From Methylophilus glucosoxydans (lineage in GTDB: Bacteria; Pseudomonadota; Gammaproteobacteria; Burkholderiales; Methylophilaceae), in contig NZ_JBHTJW010000002.1 in NCBI RefSeq assembly GCF_042676145.1, forward strand, positions 310,001 to 374,000: a stretch of 64,000 nucleotides of DNA, given 5' to 3'. Positions within the stretch are counted from its first letter, which is position 1. Every line of letters starts with the position of its first letter. Below the pieces are notes generated by a model. The model made no database searches, had not been told where the DNA came from, and saw nothing but the letters and a program-made list of their open reading frames with translations. Below, in pieces: positions 44,078-52,700 of this stretch. Position numbers and translations under genes: made by a program.

Positions 44078-44770
44078 ATGGCAATTAAGATCGACAAAAA
44101 AATCACCGCCTACAAACTGGTGACCGATGAAGACAAAAAAGCAGCCGAGGCCGCAGCAGCGCCTGTCACGAATGTTATCCAAATGGGCGAACCATTAAGC
44201 CGCCCAGATATGCTTGTGGGTAACACCTACAAGATCAAAACCCCGGTGACCGAGCACGCGCTCTACATCACCATCAACGACGTCATCATGAACGAAGGCA
44301 CGCCCCAAGAGCACCGCCGCCCGTTTGAGATTTTCATCAACTCTAAAAACATGGAGCACTTCCAGTGGATCGTCGCGCTGACCCGCGTCATGTCCGCCGT
44401 GTTCCGCAAAGGTGGCGATGTCACCTTTTTGGTTGAAGAACTGAAAAGCGTGTTTGAGCCTAGCGGCGGCTACTTCAAAAAAGGCGGCAAGTTTGTGCCC
44501 AGCCTGGTGGCCGAAATTGGTGAAGTGGTAGAAAAACACCTGCAAGAAATCGGTATGCTGAAAAAGCCAGGTTTAGACGAACACCAGCAAAAACTGGTAG
44601 AAGAGAAAAAAGCGGAATACCTGGAAAAACACGCCAAGTCAGGTGAAGAGTCAAACGATGAAGGTTTCCCAAAAGGTGCACAGCTTTGTAAAAAGTGTAA
44701 TACCAAAGCAAGCATTCTGATGGATGGATGTATGACTTGCTTGAATTGTGGTGATAGTAAGTGCGGTTAA
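44078..44770 (+). CDS. NrdJb: class II ribonucleotide reductase C-terminal subunit
   Basis: 230 residues. The first half (IKTPVTEHALYITINDV, RRPFEIFINSKNMEHFQWIVALTRVMSAVFRKG) matches the C-terminal domain of fused NrdJ proteins. The tail has five or six cysteines in a zinc-ribbon arrangement, LCKKCNTKASILMDGC then MTCLNCGDSKCG, which supplies the redox cysteines that re-reduce the active site. A separate gene 202 bases after nrdJa; AGGGAGAA precedes the ATG. Required with NrdJa in split systems. Confidence 0.9.
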   Translation: MAIKIDKKITAYKLVTDEDKKAAEAAAAPVTNVIQMGEPLSRPDMLVGNTYKIKTPVTEHALYITINDVIMNEGTPQEHRRPFEIFINSKNMEHFQWIVALTRVMSAVFRKGGDVTFLVEELKSVFEPSGGYFKKGGKFVPSLVAEIGEVVEKHLQEIGMLKKPGLDEHQQKLVEEKKAEYLEKHAKSGEESNDEGFPKGAQLCKKCNTKASILMDGCMTCLNCGDSKCG

Positions 44771-44798
44771 CAAAAAAGGAGCTTAAGCTCCTTTTTTG
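44771..44798 (+). terminator. Rho-independent terminator of nrdJ operon
   Basis: A perfect 11-bp stem AAAAAAGGAGC / GCTCCTTTTTT with a TTAA loop. It begins directly after the nrdJb stop and is symmetric, so it may act in both directions. It marks the left edge of the AT-rich accessory block. Confidence 0.92.
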
Positions 44799-44811
44799 TT
44801 GTGAGGGGCAG

Positions 44812-44868
44812 CATAAGTTGCAAGTTTGTCCTCATAAGATGCAACTTTTGTCTTCATAAGATGCAGGC
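44812..44868 (+). repeat. Three tandem CATAAGWTGCAA repeats
   Basis: CATAAGTTGCAA (44812), CATAAGATGCAA (44833) and CATAAGATGCAG (44855) recur at 21- and 22-base steps, two helical turns, so the sites face one side of the helix. They end about 28 bases before the first ORF of the accessory block, which suits operators or transposon-end binding sites. An inverted copy, TTGCAACTTATG, occurs at 49486. Confidence 0.75.
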
Positions 44869-44895
44869 TAAAAAACTATTCATTGGGGAGACCAT

Positions 44896-45138
44896 TTGAA
44901 ACAAGCGGAGCTTATATCTAATGAAGGTATTTTGTTATCGCGTCCAGCAAATCAGCTTTTGAATGACTTTGGTGCGGGGCGAGCTGCTCCAGGGTCAGGT
45001 AGTGCGGCAGCTTTACTTAGCCTTTTGTCTGCAAAAATGATTTGCACTGTATGTAATATCAGTTCGAATAAAGAAAAAAATCATTTATTAAGACAGCAAT
45101 TTCAGTTTATAAAAGACTCTATTGAAAGTGAAATTTGA
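44896..45138 (+). pseudogene. Truncated cyclodeaminase/cyclohydrolase-family gene
   Basis: 80 residues from a TTG with GGGGAG 5 bases upstream. NQLLNDFGAGRAAPGSGSAA and ALLSLLSAKM match the N-terminal core of the formiminotransferase-cyclodeaminase C-terminal family, whose members are about 200 residues. The frame ends at a TGA that is also the first three bases of a 73-bp inverted-repeat element, and no continuation of the family is visible after that element. It therefore looks like a gene cut by an insertion whose 3' part has been lost. A genuinely short protein cannot be excluded. Confidence 0.65.
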
Positions 45139-45208
45139 ATCGCCACTAACTTTGTAGACACTGTTCAGCCGATTGATTGAACTGCTTTTCAAAGTTAGTG
45201 GCGATTCA
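45136..45208. mobile_element. 73-bp inverted-repeat element (MITE-like / paired IS ends)
   Basis: Perfect 19-bp ends TGAATCGCCACTAACTTTG (45136-45154) and their inverse CAAAGTTAGTGGCGATTCA (45190-45208) enclose 35 bases with a smaller inner GTTCA / TGAAC stem. The termini are 5'-TG...CA-3', as in IS3-family elements. No clear target duplication is seen. It contains no gene and abuts the truncated cyclodeaminase frame. Confidence 0.7.
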
Positions 45209-45259
45209 GAAACTAAACCAAACCATATGGCATTTTTGTCATGGTTGTAGAGGAGTGCT

Positions 45260-46261
45260 ATGTTTTCTTTGATCGAGTCAAAAAGCGAAATTGAACAAGC
45301 CCAAAAATATCTTGAGGCTACCTTCAACTTTGGATTAGAGCGAGAGGTAACAAGAAATATTGGTTATCCAGGAGGTACGACTCGCGGAGACGTCCGCACA
45401 GACGAAAAATATTGGTTTTATTCAAATGACTTTTATAACAAGAAAGTTAAAAAATCTAGGCGTTTGAATTGGCTTGGGAAATATAAAACCACCCCTGGTT
45501 TGAATATTACTGTCGAGATAAATGTGCCTCATGAAGGGCGAGATGACCGAGTGGCGGGTTTCTTTGCGCGGCATAATATAACCGGAGAAATATACCTTTT
45601 TCATTCTGGTAGGGTTGGTGGGGGGAAACGCGGTGTTGGCAAGTCTGCATTCATTGCCTGGAGTAATCAACGTCCAATTGAAGCTTGGGATTCTAAGGGG
45701 AAATGCCGAGAAGGTTTGCTGGTAATGCCTATTAAAGGTGAAGCTGCGCTTGAGGCTGCAATACGGTATGTTGATCTTATTGTGGCATTCAAGAAAGCCG
45801 TTCGTAATGGTGAAATGGACACTAATGAGTTTAAGCAAAGACTTTATGCCTTAGAAAGCTACTATGCCGAATCCAGAGGCTTAAGAAAGGGATTGAGATC
45901 GGCTGAATTTGAGTACATCACTCGTCATGCTGATGTGGTTGATGCTTTGAATACTTGGCGAAAAGAAAATTCAAAGTTACCAAAAGACGCTCGTATCACT
46001 AAAAATATCTTAATCGATTTAGGCGTCGCGATAGACCAAAACTTAATAGAGGTTTACGAAGTGAAAATGAGCACGGCCAGGCAGCACATTTATGCAGCTA
46101 TTGGACAATTGATGGTTCACGGGAAAAATCCTGATTGTAAAAGAATAATCGTACTACCTGAAGGTAAAGCAATCGCCAGTGATATTAATGACGCTTTCAA
46201 ACGGATGAATATTGATTTGAAGCGTTTTAGATTAACCTCAACGTCTGCAGTCATTATTTGA
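45260..46261 (+). CDS. Putative PD-(D/E)XK nuclease with novel N-terminal domain (cassette gene 1)
   Basis: 333 residues; the ATG at 45260 has GAGGAG 5 bases upstream. The C-terminal third has a nuclease-type core: Asp253 in LIDLGVAID, Glu267-Val-Lys269 in IEVYEVKM, and Gln283 in YAAIGQLM. That is the D...ExK...Q layout of PD-(D/E)XK enzymes, here of the type IV restriction / Mrr-like look. The N-terminal ~150 residues (RNIGYPGGTTRGDVRTDEK, IYLFHSGRVGGGKRGVGK) are not recognised and may be a recognition domain. AT-rich compared with the core genes. First gene of a three-gene cassette; function as a DNA-targeting effector is inferred. Confidence 0.7.
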   Translation: MFSLIESKSEIEQAQKYLEATFNFGLEREVTRNIGYPGGTTRGDVRTDEKYWFYSNDFYNKKVKKSRRLNWLGKYKTTPGLNITVEINVPHEGRDDRVAGFFARHNITGEIYLFHSGRVGGGKRGVGKSAFIAWSNQRPIEAWDSKGKCREGLLVMPIKGEAALEAAIRYVDLIVAFKKAVRNGEMDTNEFKQRLYALESYYAESRGLRKGLRSAEFEYITRHADVVDALNTWRKENSKLPKDARITKNILIDLGVAIDQNLIEVYEVKMSTARQHIYAAIGQLMVHGKNPDCKRIIVLPEGKAIASDINDAFKRMNIDLKRFRLTSTSAVII

Positions 46262-46331
46262 TATAAAAATATAGATGATCAAAGTTTATATTTTAGTCTT
46301 TAATTTCTAATTAATTTTTTGATAAGTGGCG

Positions 46332-47693
46332 ATGGAAAAGATTACCAAAGTTCGATTTGAAGCTCTTGCTGGCTTTTGTCGACGACCCGAAACCTCTCTT
46401 TACTCGGAAGAGGTCCAATGGTTCCAAGCTAGGAATGAGGATGTGCTCATTGTTGTTATTAAGGACCTTATTGATCAGGAATTTTCTGCCATGCTGCTTG
46501 CGCGTGATCTTAAGCTTCGATATAGATGGATCAACATGACAGCATTTTTTGAGGTTCCTGAGGAAGCATTGACTGCTACGGGCCCTGTGCTCGAAAGTGC
46601 ATTATTAAATCTCGACAATCAAAGAGAGCAAGGTGATGAAAAGGGTAAACCTGTTGATTTCTTCAATCCTGTAGTCACTTTAGAGAAGCTACACCCTCAC
46701 TTTTCATTACTTAATTCTTCTGAAGGTTATTCGCCAGCCAAAGAGCTAATTATCCCGATGATGAGATGGTATGAAGATGTCGATGGTAATTTTATTGAGC
46801 AGTTCCAAAGTAATGGTTTCGATGCCAGGATGTGGGAGTTATATCTTTTTGCAATGCTTGTTGAAACTGGATATAGCGTAGATAAAGACTCTGCCATTCC
46901 CGACTTTAATGCTAAAGGGCTTTTTGGTGAGCTTTGCATCGAAGCCACAACTGTGAATCCCACACGTGATAGATCTGGACTAATTGTCCCGCCACCAGAA
47001 GCAAATAATGATAATGATATGCTTGAAATTATCCGTCAGTATTTCCCTATTAAATTTGCAGGCCCCCTAACAGCCAAGCTTAATAAGCGATACTGGGAAA
47101 GAGAAAACGTTAAAGGTCGCCCATTAGCACTTGCCATACAAGACTTCCATGCTCCTATGTCTATGACACATAGTAGAACTTCCCTTCCAATATATTTATA
47201 TGGATATATTCATGATTGGGAACATGCACAAGATGGGACTCTGATCATTAAACCCCGTAAAATTGATTCTCATCAATGGGGGGCTAAAAGTATTGAGTCT
47301 GGTTTTTTCCGATTTGAAGGTGCAGAAAATATTAGCGCGATTTTTGGTAACACTAGCGCGACTATCTCTAAATTTAATCGAATGGGGATGGTTGCGGGTT
47401 TCGGATCTAAACGTGTACGAATGATTCGGAAAGGATGGATTCCTGATACCAATCCTAATGCATCAGTTCCAAAGTCTTTTACTTCAGAAGTGCATTCCCC
47501 AGGCTATCGCGAAAGCTGGATAGAAGGTTTAGATATTTATCATAATCCGCATGCATTACATCCTCTTCCTGTAGAAATGTTTCCAAATGCGGCGCATCAT
47601 TTCCTTGAAGATGATGGTCAACTGCGCTCAATCTTACCTGATTGGCATCCCATTAGTTCAGAAACCTATATTTATATTGATCAAGGGGACTGA
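46332..47693 (+). CDS. Unknown protein with nuclease-fold-like core (cassette gene 2)
   Basis: 453 residues from the ATG at 46332; a GTG two codons earlier is possible. No family is firmly recognised. The central part WELYLFAMLVETGYSV, then IPDFNAKG, then ELCIEATTV places Glu169, Asp191 and Glu204 as in restriction-enzyme folds, but the usual Lys after the last acidic residue is Thr here. It could be an inactive or variant nuclease, or a sensor. The C-terminal region (HSPGYRESWIEGLDIYHNP, HALHPLPVEMFPNAAHHF) is His-rich. It lies 70 bases after gene 1 and ends one base before the FRG gene. Confidence 0.6.
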   Translation: MEKITKVRFEALAGFCRRPETSLYSEEVQWFQARNEDVLIVVIKDLIDQEFSAMLLARDLKLRYRWINMTAFFEVPEEALTATGPVLESALLNLDNQREQGDEKGKPVDFFNPVVTLEKLHPHFSLLNSSEGYSPAKELIIPMMRWYEDVDGNFIEQFQSNGFDARMWELYLFAMLVETGYSVDKDSAIPDFNAKGLFGELCIEATTVNPTRDRSGLIVPPPEANNDNDMLEIIRQYFPIKFAGPLTAKLNKRYWERENVKGRPLALAIQDFHAPMSMTHSRTSLPIYLYGYIHDWEHAQDGTLIIKPRKIDSHQWGAKSIESGFFRFEGAENISAIFGNTSATISKFNRMGMVAGFGSKRVRMIRKGWIPDTNPNASVPKSFTSEVHSPGYRESWIEGLDIYHNPHALHPLPVEMFPNAAHHFLEDDGQLRSILPDWHPISSETYIYIDQGD

Positions 47694-47694
47694 C

Positions 47695-48888
47695 ATGCGT
47701 CCAGATCGCGGTTACTGGGAATACTACAACGATGAATTTGATTGGCCAGACGGATTTATTAAACCAAACCTCAAGGCTACGCGAAAGATATATGCCGAGT
47801 TGAACATTCCTACTATGGAAGTTGAAGCATTGATAGCATCAGGATTCGTCAACATTCATGGCGACACAATTATTGATAGATATTATGGCGGCGCTCTCAT
47901 GAGTTCGGATGGCGTTACTCGCATACACAAAAACCAATTTCTAGACTGGTATCGTGCAGCAAAAGACAAAGAAACGTTGTTGCATCAGCGATCAGCTCAG
48001 GTCAGCATTGCAACGTCGCTTAGCGACCTAGAGGCGCAAATTTCACAATTGGAGACCAAGTTAAAAAGGCGATTATTATTCCGTGGGCAAACAATGCATT
48101 ATCAGACAACTCGCCTTATAAAAAACCCTGCTATGCTAATCGATGGTCTTGGGGAGGCATCTTTTCTCCCATCCCTTTGGCGAAACCTTATAAGACGAAA
48201 GCCAAATGCTTTTCATGACTTTCATGGATTAAGCCTATTGGAATGGTCAAAGATAATATATTCGCAATTCGACATGAGTGAGATAGATTTGCGTGTCAAA
48301 GCGCAACTTGATCGAGGTGAGTGGATGTATTCCGCTCAAGACATGGAAGACTCAGATGATCCATTGTTGAGTTTGTTTGGGAAAGTTCGACTCGATCTCT
48401 CAATGGGGATGAATTACAACTTGGCAGACATTCTGAACACGCTTCTGCAACACTATGGTCTGGATTCCCCATATTTAGATTTAAGCAGCGATCTTGCAGT
48501 GGCATTATTTTTTTCGAGTCACAAATTTACCCCTGGCGAGTACTCATCAGAATACAGATACGTAGGGAATAATGAGTCTAAATCTATTCTGTATGTATTT
48601 GGAGAGAACAAGGCAGAAATGGCGGAATATGCACATGACCGTGTTCTGCATGAACTTGAACCACTTCGACCCAGGCGGCAGTCTTGTGTGATCTGTCGAT
48701 CAGGTCCTTATGCACTCAATCTTGCGGGACTTTATTTGGTTGCGGCCATTCATATTGACTTTGAATTACCCAAGGCAGAGCGACTATCAACTCAAGATCT
48801 ATTCCCAGATTCGAACAGTGATAATTTTCTCAATGCGATACTTGAACACTGCCAACAGCCGCAAAGGGTTACAAATTTTCAGCAGTAG
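47695..48888 (+). CDS. FRG-domain protein (cassette gene 3)
   Basis: 397 residues; the ATG at 47695 follows the previous stop after one base, with AGGGG just upstream, so translation is probably coupled. The FRG domain is clear: LLFRGQTMHYQ (FRGQ at 129-132), SFLPSLWR, and LLQHYGLDSPYLDLSSDLAVALFF (given here in part; residues 250-273). The ~125-residue N-terminal extension is unrecognised. FRG domains are frequent in defence islands and toxin-like loci, but their biochemical activity is not settled. Here it would be an effector or regulatory partner of the two nuclease-like proteins. Confidence 0.8.
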   Translation: MRPDRGYWEYYNDEFDWPDGFIKPNLKATRKIYAELNIPTMEVEALIASGFVNIHGDTIIDRYYGGALMSSDGVTRIHKNQFLDWYRAAKDKETLLHQRSAQVSIATSLSDLEAQISQLETKLKRRLLFRGQTMHYQTTRLIKNPAMLIDGLGEASFLPSLWRNLIRRKPNAFHDFHGLSLLEWSKIIYSQFDMSEIDLRVKAQLDRGEWMYSAQDMEDSDDPLLSLFGKVRLDLSMGMNYNLADILNTLLQHYGLDSPYLDLSSDLAVALFFSSHKFTPGEYSSEYRYVGNNESKSILYVFGENKAEMAEYAHDRVLHELEPLRPRRQSCVICRSGPYALNLAGLYLVAAIHIDFELPKAERLSTQDLFPDSNSDNFLNAILEHCQQPQRVTNFQQ

Positions 48889-49104
48889 TGCAGGACTATT
48901 GAGGTAGAACAAAATCAGGAAGCATTAGGAGGCCCAATTATCAATACCAACTTCATCACGAGAGCAACGAAGAAATTTACAAACGTGGCCGGGTTTAATG
49001 ATGCGTGGGCTTCATTTCCCGAGTAGCTTTCCGAGTGAAATTTGTGCTCGCATTTCCTCTACACGGCTCATTGACACCTCCGAAATTAAACCCATCGTGT
49101 TTAG
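48889..49104. other. Intergenic stretch between convergent genes
   Basis: No gene, terminator or repeat is recognised between the FRG gene and the small convergent gene. Confidence 0.5.
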
Positions 49105-49287
49105 CTATTTGTCTGATTTGTGAAGAATCTTTGTTTCGACCTTTGCGGTTCCGACTTGGGATTTCTGTCTGCTTGCAGCAATTCTTTCAGCCTCTGATGC
49201 ACTGTCTGCATCAATCGAGTGAGTATTACCATTTAGCCTGCGACCATCCTTATCATAAGCCACAGCTTCAACTTGATACCTTGCCAT
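49105..49287 (-). CDS. Small protein of unknown function
   Basis: 60 residues from the ATG at 49287, which has AGGGGA 8 bases upstream; the frame extends further left without support. MARYQVEAVAYDKDGRRLNG then ERIAASRQKSQVGTAKVETKIL suggests one alternating beta-strand region and one helix. It lies inside the accessory block, on the same strand as the SIR2 gene but 450 bases beyond it. An antitoxin-like or accessory role is possible but unsupported. Confidence 0.5.
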   Translation of the reverse strand: MARYQVEAVAYDKDGRRLNGNTHSIDADSASEAERIAASRQKSQVGTAKVETKILHKSDK

Positions 49288-49736
49288 AATTGATCCCCTA
49301 AAATTTAAATTAGATGAGTTACTTGTTAAATGCTTCGTTGAAATTTTTAATACTTCTTGCTCTGCGTGCTCATGACTAGAATACATTTATGAAGTCGGTG
49401 CAAGCCGAGTCGTTTTGTCTTCAGGATAGTATACCCATTGATATTTAGAGGATAAAATCGTTTTCAAGACTATTAAATAAATCAGTTGCAACTTATGTGT
49501 AAGATGCCTAGATGGAACTGCAATTAATGGCATCATTTTGTTGCGATATCTGATGTTTGAGCAGGTACTAAGTATTTGATACTAAGTGTTGATTAGTAGC
49601 TCCTTATGGAGGTAGGCACATTTGTTGGGCTAGTAACGTGTCTGTTGATTGCAGAGAGGTCAAACTCAGCTGTAGTTATTGCTCAGGAGACTGCCATCTA
49701 AATCTCTAAACCAATATTAGTTTGTATCCAGAGAGA
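49288..49736. other. Intergenic region of the accessory block with inverted repeat-motif copy
   Basis: AT-rich, no gene seen. TTGCAACTTATG at 49486-49497 is the exact inverse of the first tandem motif at 44812, and TAAGATGC in the other orientation follows at 49500-49507. The remainder holds nothing recognised. Confidence 0.6.
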
Positions 49737-52700
49737 CTACCTCGTTTTTTGATGGGCGAGTTCTTGAAGCCGTTGGTTTCTCGGGTCGTTTATAAGCTCA
49801 GGAGAGCAGCTTAAAATCTCCGCCAAACAATTAGTTAACTCATCCCGGAGCCATAGTTGATTCGGCATAATGGCAGAGAGAAGTTTCAATGATGCTTCTC
49901 CAAACTTGAGACAATGACCAGACTTCTTAAGCAGACTCACAAGGTGGCTTGGATGCTCAATCGGAGTAAGCCAAGGCTCAATTGCATCCAGCGCTACTGG
50001 AAACTGATTGCCTGTAGCGATTACCATCTGCGCTAGGTGTGATGCTATTCCTGGAGAGATAAGATCACGTGATTTTGGCCATATTGCCTGCCAAAGCGGC
50101 CATACTCGGTTCTTCCAATACTCTTCTCGTTGCTCTCCAGCACCCTCCATGGCCTGTGACAAAGCTCTCGCGGCCTCACGCAATCCTTCGATAGGAAGTA
50201 CTCTAAATGCATCTTGGTAATCTGTAATTCTGTAACCATCGAGGGGTTCAAGGGCAGCATAGGTCATGAATGCTGCAAACTGGCGGCCATGTTTGCTGAG
50301 TTCATCGTAATGGTCTGCTGTATTGAGAAAAGCAGATTTGAAGGCCGTAAGTAATGGCAGATAAAGTCGTGGAGACCAAAGAAATCCCTCCCATGCTGAC
50401 CGAGCCTCAAGCTTGCTATTTTCCCAGTCAAATAGTGGTAAAAGATAGTGCTCTGTCCAATCCCGATCAATGCGAAATAGGGATATGAGGTTAGCGCTGA
50501 GAATTACACGGCCATGTCGGTATCGTTCGATTTGTGTATTACTGAGACTGGTAAATATAGCTTTCAGATCATCAGGCAATCCGTCGTTATCGTTCGGTTC
50601 ACTTTGGAACCATTGGTTGAATAAGGCCTGAGTAATATGACCGATTGAATGATTGATTGCCTCAGCTACAGGCTGATTTATTGGTTGCCCATTCAGCTGG
50701 ATGCCCGTATTAGGGTCGATGGGTAGCTCCATTATTCGTCTACATAGCTGAATCAATTTAAGAAATTCGGAAGTGTTCGTATTTGATATCTCTTTCAGCC
50801 ACCAACTAACAGGGTTGATTAGCGTAAGTAAAACGCTATCTGACATTGCTTCTACTATTTTAGCTACGTATATCCACTTTCTCTTTGTACTGCTAGTTTC
50901 ACTCCAGGCCTGAAGAGCCTCGCGCCAGCGATGATCTAGCCAAATATTCTCATTTGCTAACTGTTGTAATGCGCATAGGCTGTTAAACATATGCTTGCGG
51001 CAAACATGTCGCCAAGTATCCTCATGGGGAAATGGGTTATCTACTTTGGCCTTCTTGAGCCAAATCACCAAGTCATCTGCTTTGGTTGGCGCTTGATCAA
51101 CAACAATGTCTCGTTTGTAGTCGGGATCACCACTACCTGACATCCAATGTGAGAACTCATCTTTCTCATCGATTGCAAGTTTCCATAGTGGATATTGTTT
51201 AGATAGCTTATCCAGTCTCGATGCAGCTTTAGAGCTAAGAGTTACTCCAACGGCTCGAAGCTTTGCCAATCTAAGCCAAATGGAGCGATCGTTCAAAGCA
51301 CGCCATTCTTCCGAAGTAATATCTTCTCGGTATTTATTTCTGGGAGCACCTTCTAAAATGGCTTTTTCCAAACGAACTTTAGCGCTATTAGTTAGGTTAG
51401 GGCCTTGTAGACGAAGTAGCGCAAGTACCTCTCGCTGAGTTTCAATTGACCATAGCCACCAAGCTTCATCTTCATTCAGCCAGTTGACCCAAACGTCAGG
51501 TTCTATGATGTTGTCATAGCTTGCTGCAAAGAAAGCTAGACGTTTGAACGTTGGATACCCTTTTGTGAACCAGGAGTGAGCGAGTTTTGTTGCATACAGG
51601 GGGTCAATTTTCTTTGTCTCAAGCCAAGCATCACGAAGTAATTCAATCAATGCAACCCAGTCACGGAAGCCTCTGTTTTGCCAATGATCCGATATTGAGG
51701 GCATATCCCAGAAAGAGCGATCCGACTCTTCATCGGCCTCTTCTAGCTCTCCAAGTAAATCTAATGCATCCACCAGTAAAATTTGTAAATCGTCAAACAA
51801 CTTGGGCAATGCCTCACTTAATGCATCAGAGGACAGGTCATGCAGTGTCGAGTGCACATTATCTGCTGCTAACACAAGCTCCCAACCAACCAACTGTCTA
51901 ATACGAGTCGGAGTTTCCAATGAGCTAGTTTCTTCTCCCCAAGACATAGGTTTACTAAAAAGGATTTGAGGAGAAAGAATATCTCTTAATTCAAGACGTA
52001 AGCTTGCACTAAAACCATCACGCTTCAATCTTTGTAGCCATGTGTAAAAGTCTATGTCTGTACTATGCGTTTTTACCCTGCCAGCAAGAAGTAAACGCCA
52101 AACTTTGCGCATGAGTGGGCTAGGTATTGCATTCGGTGCATCAGCCTTAATTGCATCCAGCTCTGTTGTTTTTCCATCACGTTCAAGTCCATAAATTTCG
52201 TCTAATTTGCGTTCTAGCAGCCATTTACATTGTTCGGCAAGTTGTCCTCCCCGATTGCTAAACCAGAGTACAAGGGTTGGATCGTTCAGATGCCTTGTTA
52301 ACCATCGAGCAATATGATGCATTACATCATCCCAGCCTAAATTCAGCCTCCCTGAAACAAGTGACATCCTAGGTGCGAGATGATATGGCGTCGGTCGTGC
52401 GACTAGATTAAAAGTAAGCTTGGTATCCTCTTCAATGGATGGCTGTACATTGAAGCGAGGTAGATCAGCATGTCGAAATCGATTATCTGTAAAGGCCTCT
52501 AACCAGTCTAGTGAAGGAACAGGGTTGAAGTCGGCAAATTTCTCGGCAGGAGTGCCAGACTTGTCTGTTAATGCCCAAAGCATGCGGCCAACGAAATTAT
52601 CCTGCTTTGTGCTTGCTGAAGGCCGAGTAAGAGCGTGTCGTGTGACTATCGCCGATTTTCCGTTAACTCCATCTCGATAGGTTTCCGCCCAAGCTATCAG

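Noticed and set aside
44812..44868. Short direct repeats as a possible CRISPR array
   Set aside because: The repeats are only about 12 bases with 9-10 base gaps and three copies; there are no spacers or cas genes.
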